54,603 bases of DNA, taken from positions 1 through 54,603 of the forward strand of contig UQZF01000001.1 in assembly GCA_900545455.1 (NCBI GenBank), read 5' to 3'. The notes under the pieces are model-generated. The model saw nothing but the letters and a program-made list of their open reading frames with translations. It was not told the DNA's origin and searched no databases. Of this stretch, positions 36,177 to 45,136 are shown one piece after another; positions within the stretch are counted from its first letter, which is position 1, and each line of letters opens with the position of its first letter. Source of the stretch: an uncultured Eubacteriales bacterium (GTDB lineage Bacteria > Bacillota > Clostridia > Lachnospirales > Lachnospiraceae). The position numbers and the translations under genes are program-made.

Positions 36177-37015
36177 TGAACTATTTTAAGCTTGCATACA
36201 CCACACCTGACGTTTTGGACAAAATCAAGGCGGCGGAGGAGAGGGGCGACTTCAACTCACACCTCGATGCGATTGACTATGACTTGTGCCTCCCCGTTGA
36301 TGAGAGCTTCCCCTACATTCCCGCGGGACGGCTCAAAATAAGGCAGGCCCTTATCAGAGCCCTTATAATCAGCCCGTTCATGTGGATTGTGAACAGGTTT
36401 GTATTCAGGACGAGGGTGTATATTGAGGATAACCATATCCACAGCCGCGAGGGATTCATCGTAACCTGCAACCACATCAACAAGCTTGACGCTCTCGTCG
36501 TGCTGTGGGCGTTAAAGCGGAGCGGGCTGCTTCGCGGGCGCAGGCTGAAGGTCATGGTTGCGGACTTTAACAACCAGAAGGGGAGGCTCGGCGGATACAT
36601 GAGGGCGTTCGGCATCCTTCCGTTTCCTTCGGGGCACAGGCTCGTGCGCCGCTTCAACGAGGCGGTCTCTTATTATCTGAAACAAGGCGACTGCATTCTC
36701 ATTTTTCCTGAGCAGTCCGAGTGGTGGGGCTATGACAGACCGCGCCCGCTGAAGAGCGGGGCATTCTACTATGCGGTGAAGAACAATGTCAGCGTGCAGC
36801 CGCTTTTTATAACATGCCGTGGTTCAGGCAGGATGAAGAACGGTGTGGAGAAAAAATATTTTGATGTGCATGTTGCGGAACGGATTTGCGTCGTAAAGGA
36901 AGATGTAAACGACCATGAGAAGATACGGATTATGAAGGAGGAGAACAGACATCTATGGGAGGCAGTATATAATAGCTCAGATAGTAAGAGCGAATTGAAT
37001 AAAAACAATACTTGA
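36176..37015 (+). CDS. 1-acylglycerol-3-phosphate acyltransferase-like protein (PlsC family)
   Basis: A 279-residue acyltransferase. The catalytic motif CNHINKLD near residue 100 has the proper H-x4-D, FPSGHRLVRRF provides the substrate-binding Arg region, and LIFPEQSEWWG is the FPE motif. One hydrophobic segment (RALIISPFMWIVNRFVF) lies before it. The GTG start shares its G with the stop of the GT2 gene, so the two are coupled. It differs from the atypical acyltransferase at 33215, so the operon carries two unlike acyltransferases around two glycosyltransferases. Confidence 0.88.
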   Translation: MNYFKLAYTTPDVLDKIKAAEERGDFNSHLDAIDYDLCLPVDESFPYIPAGRLKIRQALIRALIISPFMWIVNRFVFRTRVYIEDNHIHSREGFIVTCNHINKLDALVVLWALKRSGLLRGRRLKVMVADFNNQKGRLGGYMRAFGILPFPSGHRLVRRFNEAVSYYLKQGDCILIFPEQSEWWGYDRPRPLKSGAFYYAVKNNVSVQPLFITCRGSGRMKNGVEKKYFDVHVAERICVVKEDVNDHEKIRIMKEENRHLWEAVYNSSDSKSELNKNNT

Positions 37016-37040
37016 CAAATTAAAAATGTGAACATATAAT
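37012..37040 (+). promoter_or_regulatory. Consensus sigma-A promoter for the MarR/ABC operon
   Basis: TTGACA and TATAAT are both perfect, with a 17-base spacer. The -35 contains the TGA stop of the upstream acyltransferase gene. Transcription should start at about 37046-37048. Such a strong promoter normally needs a repressor, here the MarR product. Confidence 0.93.
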
Positions 37041-37097
37041 AGTTCGAAGTCGAACAGTTTGATACTGAACTGTCACACATCGAACTATTATTTTTTT
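37038..37097 (+). promoter_or_regulatory. MarR operator and nested hairpin with T run
   Basis: GTTCGA-AG-TCGAAC (37042-37055) is a likely MarR-type operator at the start site. AATAGTTCGA (37038) also pairs with TCGAACTATT (37080), and inside that ACAGTT pairs with AACTGT, giving a long hairpin followed by ATTTTTTTC. For transcripts coming from upstream it should act as a terminator; those from the 37012 promoter lack most of the 5' arm. Confidence 0.78.
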
Positions 37098-37146
37098 CAG
37101 AGCTTTGTTCTGAAGGATTTTTATTTTTGAAGGAAAGGAGCACGAA

Positions 37147-37608
37147 TTGGAAAAGAAAAAATATCTGGGCTTTGAGATTAAGAAGATGGACAATATCATA
37201 CTTCGTCAGCTTAAAAAGAAGCTTGTGGATGCGGGCTTTGATGAGGTCACGGTGATGCACGGACATATCCTCGGTTACCTTTGCAGGCATAAGGGGACGG
37301 ATGTGTACCAGAAGGACATCGGAGAGGCGTTCGGAATCGGCAAGTCGTCGGTCACGAATATATTGCAGCTCATGGAAAAGAAGGGCTACCTCGTGTGCCG
37401 CACGGACGACAACGACGGGCGCTGCAAGAAGATTGTTCTCACACCGAAGGGTGAGGAGACGCATGCCGCGACGGTGAGAGTCATCGATATGCTTCACGAG
37501 GAGCTCGAACAGAATGTCACGGAAGAGGAAAAACAGGTTTTTATGAATGTTATAGACAAAATGAAGAAAAATATTGAAGTTATGAACAAGGAGGACGAAC
37601 AGTGCTAA
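37147..37608 (+). CDS. MarR family transcriptional regulator
   Basis: A 153-residue winged-helix regulator with QKDIGEAFGIGKSSVTNILQLMEKKGYLVCRTDDNDGRCKK, which covers the recognition helix and the wing containing the DxR motif of MarR proteins. The start is TTG, after an excellent AAGGAAAGGAG. Its stop overlaps the first ABC gene by 7 bases. It most likely represses the exporter operon from the operator at the promoter and releases when a toxic compound binds. Confidence 0.93.
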   Translation: MEKKKYLGFEIKKMDNIILRQLKKKLVDAGFDEVTVMHGHILGYLCRHKGTDVYQKDIGEAFGIGKSSVTNILQLMEKKGYLVCRTDDNDGRCKKIVLTPKGEETHAATVRVIDMLHEELEQNVTEEEKQVFMNVIDKMKKNIEVMNKEDEQC

Positions 37609-39362
37609 AGACATTAGGCGCGTATGTGAAGGAGTACAAGAGGGCATCCATCGCGACACCTTTCTTTATGATTTTAGAGGTGCTCATGGAAATGCTCATC
37701 CCATACCTGCTCTCATCACTTATCGACAACGGTGTTGAGAAGGGTGACATGGGCTACATACTCATGGTCGGCGGCTGCATGGTTGTTATTGCCATGGTAG
37801 GATTATTTGCCGGAATCATGGGTGGTGTTTACGGAGCGAAGGCTTCAACGGGCTTCGCCAAAAACCTGAGAAAGGGTATGTTTGATAATATTCAGACCTA
37901 CGCCTTTTCCAACATTGACAAGTTCAGCACGGCGGGACTTGTAACGAGACTTACAACAGATGTTACCAACGTACAGAATACATACCAGATGCTTTTAAGA
38001 ATGTGTATGAGAGCTCCGGTGAGCCTTATTCTTGCGATGGTTATGTCATTTATCATCAGCCCGAGAATTGCGGGAATTTATCTTATCGCACTTGTGATAC
38101 TCTCATGTATCCTTGCGATTATCATAAGCCATGCGACCAAGTATTTTAACGCCGCATTCCCTAAGTACGATGAGCTCAATGCGAGCGTGCAGGAGAATGT
38201 CTCCGCAATCCGTGTTGTTAAGGCTTATGTGCGCGAGGACTACGAGAAGAAGAAATTCAAGAACGCAAGCAACAACATTTACAAGATTTTTGTAAAGGCT
38301 GAGAAAACGGTTGCGTACAACAACCCTGTAATGCAGGTTACGGTTTACACCTGTATCCTTCTTATAAGCTGGGTTGGAGCAAAGATGATAGTCGGCTCGG
38401 GCGGAGTGCTTCTCACAACAGGTAAGCTCATGAGTCTCCTCTCCTACTGCATGACAATCCTCATGAACCTTATGATGGTTTCCATGATATTCGTAATGCT
38501 TTCCATGAGCGTTGCGAGTGCGAAGCGTATCTCCGAGGTGCTCGAGGAGAAGCCTGACATCACCAATCCGGAAGATCCTTGCTACGAGGTTAAGGACGGA
38601 GAGATTGTATTTGACCATGTAAACTTCGGCTACAACAAGGGCGCGGATAAGAGAGTGTTAAACGACATCAACCTCACAATCAAGTCGGGTGAGACAATCG
38701 GTATAATCGGCGGAACGGGAAGTTCGAAGTCGAGCCTTGTCAACCTTATCAGCCGTCTCTACGATGTCGATGAGGGAAGCGTCAAGGTAGGCGGAAAGGA
38801 CGTAAGAGAGTACGATATTGAGACTCTTCGTGATGAGGTAAGCGTTGTTCTTCAGAAGAACGTGCTCTTCTCGGGAACAATTCTTGACAACCTCCGCTGG
38901 GGCGATAAGAACGCCACGGATGAGGAGTGCATGAGAGCCTGCAGGTTAGCCTGCGCCGATGAGTTTATCGAGAAATTCCCGGACAAGTACAACACTTATA
39001 TTGAGCAGGGCGGTACGAACGTATCCGGCGGACAGAAGCAGCGTCTTTGTATAGCGAGAGCACTTCTCAAAAAGCCTAAGATACTCATTCTCGACGACAG
39101 CACGAGTGCCGTGGATACCGCTACGGATGCAAAGATACGTCATGCCTTTGCGACGGAGATTGCACAGACAACGAAGATTATTATTGCACAGAGAATTTCA
39201 AGTGTTCAGGGTGCCGACCGCATTATTGTCATGGACAACGGACGCATCGACGGTATCGGAACACATGATGAGCTGCTTGCTTCCAACGCTATATATCGCG
39301 ATGTATATGAGTCACAGACCGGAGGCAGCGGTGATTTTGATGAAAACGGAGGTGAAGCATAA
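37602..39362 (+). CDS. Heterodimeric ABC exporter subunit with degenerate ATP site
   Basis: A 586-residue type IV ABC half-transporter: six N-terminal helices, then an ATPase domain with Walker A GGTGSSKSS (about residue 370) and signature VSGGQKQR. The catalytic Glu after Walker B is Asp (LILDDSTSAVD, about 497) and the H-loop His is Gln (IIIAQRISS), so its own ATP site is degenerate, as in LmrC/TM287-type subunits. The GTG start overlaps the marR stop behind AAGGAGG. The partner follows directly. Multidrug or peptide export is likely. Confidence 0.93.
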   Translation: MLKTLGAYVKEYKRASIATPFFMILEVLMEMLIPYLLSSLIDNGVEKGDMGYILMVGGCMVVIAMVGLFAGIMGGVYGAKASTGFAKNLRKGMFDNIQTYAFSNIDKFSTAGLVTRLTTDVTNVQNTYQMLLRMCMRAPVSLILAMVMSFIISPRIAGIYLIALVILSCILAIIISHATKYFNAAFPKYDELNASVQENVSAIRVVKAYVREDYEKKKFKNASNNIYKIFVKAEKTVAYNNPVMQVTVYTCILLISWVGAKMIVGSGGVLLTTGKLMSLLSYCMTILMNLMMVSMIFVMLSMSVASAKRISEVLEEKPDITNPEDPCYEVKDGEIVFDHVNFGYNKGADKRVLNDINLTIKSGETIGIIGGTGSSKSSLVNLISRLYDVDEGSVKVGGKDVREYDIETLRDEVSVVLQKNVLFSGTILDNLRWGDKNATDEECMRACRLACADEFIEKFPDKYNTYIEQGGTNVSGGQKQRLCIARALLKKPKILILDDSTSAVDTATDAKIRHAFATEIAQTTKIIIAQRISSVQGADRIIVMDNGRIDGIGTHDELLASNAIYRDVYESQTGGSGDFDENGGEA

Positions 39363-41269
39363 TGCCGGGACCAATGGGAGGACGACCACCTAGAGGAGCG
39401 AAGCCTACAGTCGCAAATCCGGGAAAGGTATTTAAAAGAATAATAGGCTTTGTGGCAAAGAACTATCTGCCGCACTGCATTGTGGTTCTTGTGTGTATTG
39501 CACTCACTGTATTTTCCACAATACAGGGAACAATGTTTATGAAAACACTTATCGATCAGTATATCATGCCGCTCATGCAGCAGGATATACCTGATTACAC
39601 TGATTTACTTCATGCAATTATCAGAGTTGCCTGCTTTTACGGCGTCGGTGTAATTGCAGCCTATGTAAACACACGAACGATGGTTTATGTTACACAGGGA
39701 ACCATGAAGAATTTGAGAGACGAGCTCTTCATCCACATGGAATCCCTTCCTATAAAGTATTTTGACACACACGCACATGGCGATATAATGTCAATCTACA
39801 CGAACGATGTCGATACACTCAGACAGATGATAAGCCAGAGTATTCCGCAGCTTATCAACAGCTCAATCACCATTATCGGTGTGCTTGCGAGCATGATCAT
39901 CCTCAATATACCGCTCACACTGCTCACACTTGTGCTTGTCGGACTCATGCTTGTTGTAACTAAGAAGGCAACCGGAATGAGCGGAAAATACTTCGTAAAG
40001 CAGCAGAAGAACTTAGGTGAGGTTAACGGCTTCATCGAGGAAATGATGGGCGGTCAGAAGGTTGTAAAGGTGTTCTGCCACGAGGAGGAGAACATCGAGT
40101 GCTTCGACAAGATTAACGAGGAGCTCTGCGACAGCTCCTACAATGCGAACAAGTTTGCCAATATCTTAGGACCTATCAACGCACAGATAGGTAACATAAG
40201 CTACGTTATCATCGCCATAGTCGGCGGTGCGCTTGCACTCGGCGGTGTCGGCGGCTTCACACTCGGAGGACTTGCAAGCTTCCTTACATTTAACAAGAGC
40301 CTTAACATGCCTATCAATCAGGTGAGCATGCAGTTTAACAGTATCATCATGGGACTTGCGGGCGGCGAGAGAATCTTCAAGCTTCTCGACGAGGTTCCTG
40401 AGGTTGACGACGGATATGTAACGCTTGTGAATGCAACCAAGGAGGGCGACACGATAAAGGAGAGCGAGAAGCGTACCGGAATGTGGGCTTGGAAGCATTA
40501 CCACAAGGATACGGGCGTCACCGATTACAGAGAGCTGAAGGGCGATGTCGTATTCGACGATGTGGATTTCGGCTACAACCCTGACAAGATTGTCCTTCAC
40601 AACATCAAGATGTTTGCTGAGCCGGGACAGAAGATTGCGTTCGTAGGCTCGACGGGAGCAGGAAAGACGACAATCACGAACCTCATCAACCGTTTTTACG
40701 ATATTCAGGACGGAAAAATACGTTACGACGGAATCAATATCAACAAGATTAAGAAGGACGATTTAAGAAGGTCTCTCGGCATAGTTTTGCAGGATACACA
40801 TCTCTTTACGGGAACTGTTATGGAGAATATCCGCTACGGTAAGCTCGATGCGACCGACGAGGAGGTATATGCGGCAGCTAAGCTTGCAAATGCAGACAGC
40901 TTTATCACAAAACTCTCCGACGGTTACAACACGATGCTCACGGGAGACGGTGCTAACCTGAGCCAGGGACAGAGACAGCTTCTTGCAATCGCGAGAGCGG
41001 CAATCGCCGATCCTCCTGTTCTCATCCTCGATGAGGCAACCTCCTCAATCGATACGAGAACCGAGAAGATGGTTCAGGACGGCATGGATAAGCTCATGCA
41101 CGGCAGAACGACCTTCGTTATCGCGCACAGACTCTCAACCGTTAAGAACAGTGATTGTATCATGGTTCTTGAGCAGGGAAGAATAATCGAGAGAGGAACC
41201 CACGATGACCTCATAGAGCAGAAGGGCAGATACTACCAGCTCTACACCGGAAATAATATTGCGGGATAA
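39362..41269 (+). CDS. Heterodimeric ABC exporter subunit with consensus ATP site
   Basis: A 635-residue half-transporter and partner of the preceding subunit. The Gly/Pro-rich N-terminal extension (MPGPMGGRPPRG) precedes six membrane helices. The ATPase has Walker A GSTGAGKTT (about 430), signature LSQGQRQ, Walker B with catalytic Glu (LILDEATSSID, about 556) and the H-loop His (VIAHRLST), so this side hydrolyses ATP. An insert of about 40 residues before the ATPase distinguishes it from its partner. TAATG overlap couples translation of the pair. Confidence 0.94.
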   Translation: MPGPMGGRPPRGAKPTVANPGKVFKRIIGFVAKNYLPHCIVVLVCIALTVFSTIQGTMFMKTLIDQYIMPLMQQDIPDYTDLLHAIIRVACFYGVGVIAAYVNTRTMVYVTQGTMKNLRDELFIHMESLPIKYFDTHAHGDIMSIYTNDVDTLRQMISQSIPQLINSSITIIGVLASMIILNIPLTLLTLVLVGLMLVVTKKATGMSGKYFVKQQKNLGEVNGFIEEMMGGQKVVKVFCHEEENIECFDKINEELCDSSYNANKFANILGPINAQIGNISYVIIAIVGGALALGGVGGFTLGGLASFLTFNKSLNMPINQVSMQFNSIIMGLAGGERIFKLLDEVPEVDDGYVTLVNATKEGDTIKESEKRTGMWAWKHYHKDTGVTDYRELKGDVVFDDVDFGYNPDKIVLHNIKMFAEPGQKIAFVGSTGAGKTTITNLINRFYDIQDGKIRYDGININKIKKDDLRRSLGIVLQDTHLFTGTVMENIRYGKLDATDEEVYAAAKLANADSFITKLSDGYNTMLTGDGANLSQGQRQLLAIARAAIADPPVLILDEATSSIDTRTEKMVQDGMDKLMHGRTTFVIAHRLSTVKNSDCIMVLEQGRIIERGTHDDLIEQKGRYYQLYTGNNIAG

Positions 41270-41289
41270 TTTCAATGCTAAAGTGGCAC

Positions 41290-41318
41290 TGTACAATCCT
41301 GAATTTTTTTATTATAAT
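41290..41318 (+). promoter_or_regulatory. Possible promoter for the aminopeptidase gene
   Basis: TGTACA and a perfect TATAAT with a 17-base spacer, about 85 bases before the start codon. The -35 matches consensus at four of six positions. Confidence 0.45.
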
Positions 41319-41402
41319 AGGTAAGGCGGTGCTAACCGTAATGATTATTTAATGCAGTAATTATTGCGGCATCCGCTAATGTATAGAAGCGAGGTGTATC
41401 AC

Positions 41403-43196
41403 ATGAGTACGGTAGTCGAGAGACTTAGCGCATTGCGCGCACTTATGAAGGAAAAGAACATTCAGGCATATATAATATGTACTGACGATTTCCACGGTTC
41501 GGAATATGTTGGAAGTTATTTTAAGGCGAGAGCTTTTATGTCGGGCTTCACGGGTTCGGCGGGAACACTTGTGGTGCTTCCTGAGGAGGCAGGTCTGTGG
41601 ACGGACGGTAGATATTTTTTGCAGGCTGCATCGCAGCTTGAAGGCAGCACAATCACACTCATGAAGATGGGTGAGGAGGGCGTTCCTACAATAGCGGAGT
41701 ACATTGCTGACAAGTTGGCTGACGGAAGTCATATCGGTTTTGACGGCAGAACGGTTACGGATGCGTTCATGGGAAGAATAACGGAGAGCATCAAGGGAAG
41801 AAATATGGCTTATGTGTGCGGGGAGGATCTTGTGGACAAGGTCTGGACGGACAGACCTGCTCTTTCTAAGGAGCCTGTATGGGAGCTTTCTGTTGAGTAC
41901 ACGGGAATGAGCCGCGAAGAGAAGCTTGCGAAGATTCGTGCGACGATGAAGAAGGAGGGCGCAGACCTTCTTGTGCTCACAGCGCTTGACGATATTGCAT
42001 GGCTCTTGAATCTTCGTGGAAACGATGTGGCATACAATCCTGTATTTTTATCATATATGACAATGACAGCCGACAGTGCGGTTCTCTATCTCGATGAGAG
42101 CATATTAAATGCCGACATCAAGGGCAAGCTCGCTGCGGACGGAATCGAGCTCAGACCATACAATGACATTTACAGTGATTTAAAGAAGGTAAGCCCTGAA
42201 GCAGTTGTGTTTGTTGACAAGGCTACAGCCAACTTCCTCATCGTTCACTCACTCCCAAACACAGCCAATGTTAGAGCCGAGCAGAGCCCTGTGGTTCTTC
42301 CTAAGGCAATTAAGACCGTGGCTGAGAGAGAGAACGAGAAGAAGGCTCACGTCAAGGATGGAATGGCTGTTACACATTTCATGTACTGGCTTAAGAAGAA
42401 TGTAGGAAAGCTTGATATAACGGAGATGAGCGCAGCCGTACAGCTTGATGAGTTCAGAAAGAAGCAGGAGGGCTACCTTGGAGAAAGCTTTGATCCTATT
42501 ATGGGTTACGGTCCTCACGGTGCCATCGTGCATTACTCAGCAACTGAGGAGACCAATGCTAAGTTAGAGCCAAGAAGCTTCCTTCTTGCAGATACGGGCG
42601 GACATTACTATGAGGGAACAACGGACATAACAAGAACGATTGCACTCGGTGAGCTCACAGACGAGGAGAAGAAGGTGTTCACGCTTGTTCTCAAGGGACA
42701 CTTAAACCTTGCAAATGCTCAGTTCTTATACGGAGCAAGAGGTGAGAACCTTGACTATATCGCGCGCGAGCCGCTCTGGAGAAACGGAATGGACTACAAT
42801 CACGGAACAGGTCACGGTGTAGGATACCTTCTCAATGTACATGAGCGTCCGAACGGAATCAGAACCAAGATTGCTTCTAGCGGACCTTCGGCGGTTCTTG
42901 AGGAGGGCATGATTACCTCTGACGAACCGGGAATGTACATTGCGGGCAAGTTCGGAATAAGACATGAGAACCTTGTGCTCTGCGTCAAGAGGGAAAAGAC
43001 AGAGTACGGTCAATTCATGGGCTTTGAGCCGCTTACAATGGTTCCGTTCGACCTTGATGCGGTTGATGTATCGTACATGACGGACGAGGAGAGGGAGAGA
43101 CTCAACGCATACCATGCGAAGGTATTTGCGGCAATCAGCCCTGACTTTGAGGGTGAGGAGCTTGAGTGGCTTAAAAATGCGACGAGAGCGGTATAA
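41403..43196 (+). CDS. Xaa-Pro aminopeptidase (M24B, three-domain type)
   Basis: Cytosolic metallopeptidase that removes an N-terminal residue before proline. The 597-residue length matches the long three-domain form (two creatinase-like domains plus the pita-bread catalytic domain). Metal ligands are in LLADTGGHYYEGTTDITRT (two Asp), GTGHGVGYLLNVHE (His), TSDEPGMY (Glu) and GIRHENLVLC (Glu). ATG 41403 follows GAGGTG by 6 bases, and replaces an in-frame start 39 bases upstream. Its stop codon touches the stop of the convergent HD-GYP gene with no base between. Confidence 0.93.
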   Translation: MSTVVERLSALRALMKEKNIQAYIICTDDFHGSEYVGSYFKARAFMSGFTGSAGTLVVLPEEAGLWTDGRYFLQAASQLEGSTITLMKMGEEGVPTIAEYIADKLADGSHIGFDGRTVTDAFMGRITESIKGRNMAYVCGEDLVDKVWTDRPALSKEPVWELSVEYTGMSREEKLAKIRATMKKEGADLLVLTALDDIAWLLNLRGNDVAYNPVFLSYMTMTADSAVLYLDESILNADIKGKLAADGIELRPYNDIYSDLKKVSPEAVVFVDKATANFLIVHSLPNTANVRAEQSPVVLPKAIKTVAERENEKKAHVKDGMAVTHFMYWLKKNVGKLDITEMSAAVQLDEFRKKQEGYLGESFDPIMGYGPHGAIVHYSATEETNAKLEPRSFLLADTGGHYYEGTTDITRTIALGELTDEEKKVFTLVLKGHLNLANAQFLYGARGENLDYIAREPLWRNGMDYNHGTGHGVGYLLNVHERPNGIRTKIASSGPSAVLEEGMITSDEPGMYIAGKFGIRHENLVLCVKREKTEYGQFMGFEPLTMVPFDLDAVDVSYMTDEERERLNAYHAKVFAAISPDFEGEELEWLKNATRAV

Positions 43197-44882
43197 CTAA
43201 AAACTGTCATACAGCGATTCGAGTTCAGCTCGGCATTCTAAGAAGACTTTTCCAAGGAATGGGTCGAAATGAGTGCCGAGCGAATTTTTTATAATGTCAA
43301 AGGCGGTGTCATAGGAGTAAGCCTCCTTATAACAGCGCTTGCTCACGAGTGCGTCGAACACGTCGGCGAGAGCCATCATGCGCGCCTCGGGAGGAATGGC
43401 ATCGCCTGACCTGCCCTCGGGGTAGCCGCTTCCATCCCACTTTTCGTGGTGGTAGTGCGCCACGTTCTTTGCGAGCTCGACGAACTCGTCGTTCTCAACG
43501 CCGCGCAGGATGTTCTCCACAATGGAGGCTCCCTCGGCGGCATGGCGCTTCATCTGATTGTATTCTTCCTCAGTATAGCGTCCCTGCTTTTGCAGGATGC
43601 TGTCGGCGATGGCAATTTTTCCGAGGTCATGCATAGGCGCGGCTTTGGAGAGCATCTGGAGAAATTCAGCATTGATATGAAGCTGTTCACAGTACGGGAG
43701 CAGATGCTTTGAGTAAATGTCAATCACGGAGCTTGTACGCTTGATATGACCGCCCGTACTGTTGTCACGGCTTTCAACCATTGTTGCCATGCCTATAACC
43801 ATCATATCCTTGATGTGTGAGATGTCGGCGGTCTTTATGGCGACTTCCTTTTTCAAATCCCAGTTGTAATTCTTTATCGTGTTCAGGTAGTTGTTCTCGC
43901 TGGTTCGGTCGACGAGCTCGATTATGTAGCCGACTTTTCTCTTTTTTCCGTAAATTATGTTTCGTATGGTGATGTCAAAATATCTGTCATCAAAACGAAT
44001 ACTTTTTGATTTTGTCGTGCCGTCAAATGTCCAGCTTATAATGCTGTTGTATAAAAAAGAGTCTGATTTCGGCACGGATTTATCGACGTGCCATGACGAT
44101 GTTATCTCCGGAAACAGTTCCTTAGCATAATCATTGGCGCTTATGTAGCGGAATTTGTTGTCGAATTCTATATATCCGTATTCCTTCAATCTGTCTACGG
44201 AAGCGGCAATGTTGGCTGACATGTCGAACATGTTGATACGCTCGGCAATGTTAACCATCAGGATTGAAGCGGCAAGGTATCCTATTGAAAGATAGCTTAT
44301 GCTGCTGTGGACGATGCGCTCGAAAATATACGTTCCGGCGACTGCGATTCCGAGAATGCACATGAGTGTGACTGTTTTCGTGGAAACGGTACTGCTTTTT
44401 TGGATGGAATAAATAAAATAAAAGATTAAAAGCACGGCATAGACAAGCATCAGGATTGTATTGAGAAAATGTGTCGGTCCGTATACTTTATCGAGATAAT
44501 TGTAACCGTCGGCATTGACAAGAGCCACTGATTCGTAATATACGGGGAGAATGCCGATAGTCATTGCGAGACAGAAAACCGTTGATGCAAAAATAAATAG
44601 AGATAATGTAAGAAAGCGCGGAACCTTGACACCGCACATTCTTGTGAGGAGATGTATAAGAAGGAAAGGACAATAGCAGTTACCGATATATACAAGCTTC
44701 TGTGCGAGCAGAGCCATACCAAGGGAGTCCGACACGGCAAGGAGGACACGTCCTCCGCTGTTGAGAACCAGGATAATGCCGAAGCAGACAAGAAGATTGT
44801 CAACTTTAGAATTGCGTGCAAGGTAATATACAGTCATTGAGAGGGATACGATAAATGTGGTAAGATAGAGAGCTGTGACCAT
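43197..44882 (-). CDS. Membrane HD-GYP protein, probable c-di-GMP phosphodiesterase
   Basis: A 561-residue protein: seven or eight N-terminal helices in the manner of 7TM sensor modules, a PAS-like middle part (EFDNKFRYISANDYAKELFPE), and an HD-GYP domain. The HD pair lies in MHDLGKIAIAD (about 415) and the extended motif is HHEKWDGSGYPEG (about 480), followed by PPEARMMALADVFDALVS. These residues support metal binding and c-di-GMP hydrolysis. The chosen ATG has AGGAGGT 5 bases upstream; a start 6 codons earlier lacks one. Confidence 0.92.
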   Translation of the reverse strand: MVTALYLTTFIVSLSMTVYYLARNSKVDNLLVCFGIILVLNSGGRVLLAVSDSLGMALLAQKLVYIGNCYCPFLLIHLLTRMCGVKVPRFLTLSLFIFASTVFCLAMTIGILPVYYESVALVNADGYNYLDKVYGPTHFLNTILMLVYAVLLIFYFIYSIQKSSTVSTKTVTLMCILGIAVAGTYIFERIVHSSISYLSIGYLAASILMVNIAERINMFDMSANIAASVDRLKEYGYIEFDNKFRYISANDYAKELFPEITSSWHVDKSVPKSDSFLYNSIISWTFDGTTKSKSIRFDDRYFDITIRNIIYGKKRKVGYIIELVDRTSENNYLNTIKNYNWDLKKEVAIKTADISHIKDMMVIGMATMVESRDNSTGGHIKRTSSVIDIYSKHLLPYCEQLHINAEFLQMLSKAAPMHDLGKIAIADSILQKQGRYTEEEYNQMKRHAAEGASIVENILRGVENDEFVELAKNVAHYHHEKWDGSGYPEGRSGDAIPPEARMMALADVFDALVSKRCYKEAYSYDTAFDIIKNSLGTHFDPFLGKVFLECRAELESLYDSF

Positions 44883-45031
44883 GAGAACCTCCTGTATCAT
44901 TTGTAGTAAAATAACTTATATAATTATATCATATCAGAGCTTTAAACGCAAGTTTATGATTCATGGAAAGCCTGAGAAAACGGGGCGGCAGAGACGAAAA
45001 TAAAAAGTTGGTAAAAAAAGACTTTATATGG

Positions 45032-45060
45032 TTGAAAAAAGATGAATCATACTGTAAAAT
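45032..45060 (+). promoter_or_regulatory. Promoter of the binding-protein/chemoreceptor pair
   Basis: TTGAAA and TAAAAT separated by 17 bases, about 75 bases before the lipoprotein gene. The hairpin at 45068 lies at the predicted transcript start. Confidence 0.55.
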
Positions 45061-45067
45061 AGATATC

Positions 45068-45103
45068 TGGCATTGGAAAAATATGTGTAAAGTTCCGATG
45101 CCA
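45068..45103 (+). promoter_or_regulatory. Leader inverted repeat before the binding-protein gene
   Basis: TGGCATTGGAA pairs with TTCCGATGCCA (one G-T wobble) around a 14-base loop. No T run follows at once, so an operator or an mRNA-stabilising stem is more likely than a terminator. Confidence 0.6.
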
Positions 45104-45136
45104 AAGTTATAATAAGTACTATGAAGGGATGATGTT

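Noticed and set aside
36769..37659. 296-codon minus-strand frame across the acyltransferase, marR and ABC starts
   Set aside because: It crosses a consensus promoter and three supported genes and encodes no recognisable domain.
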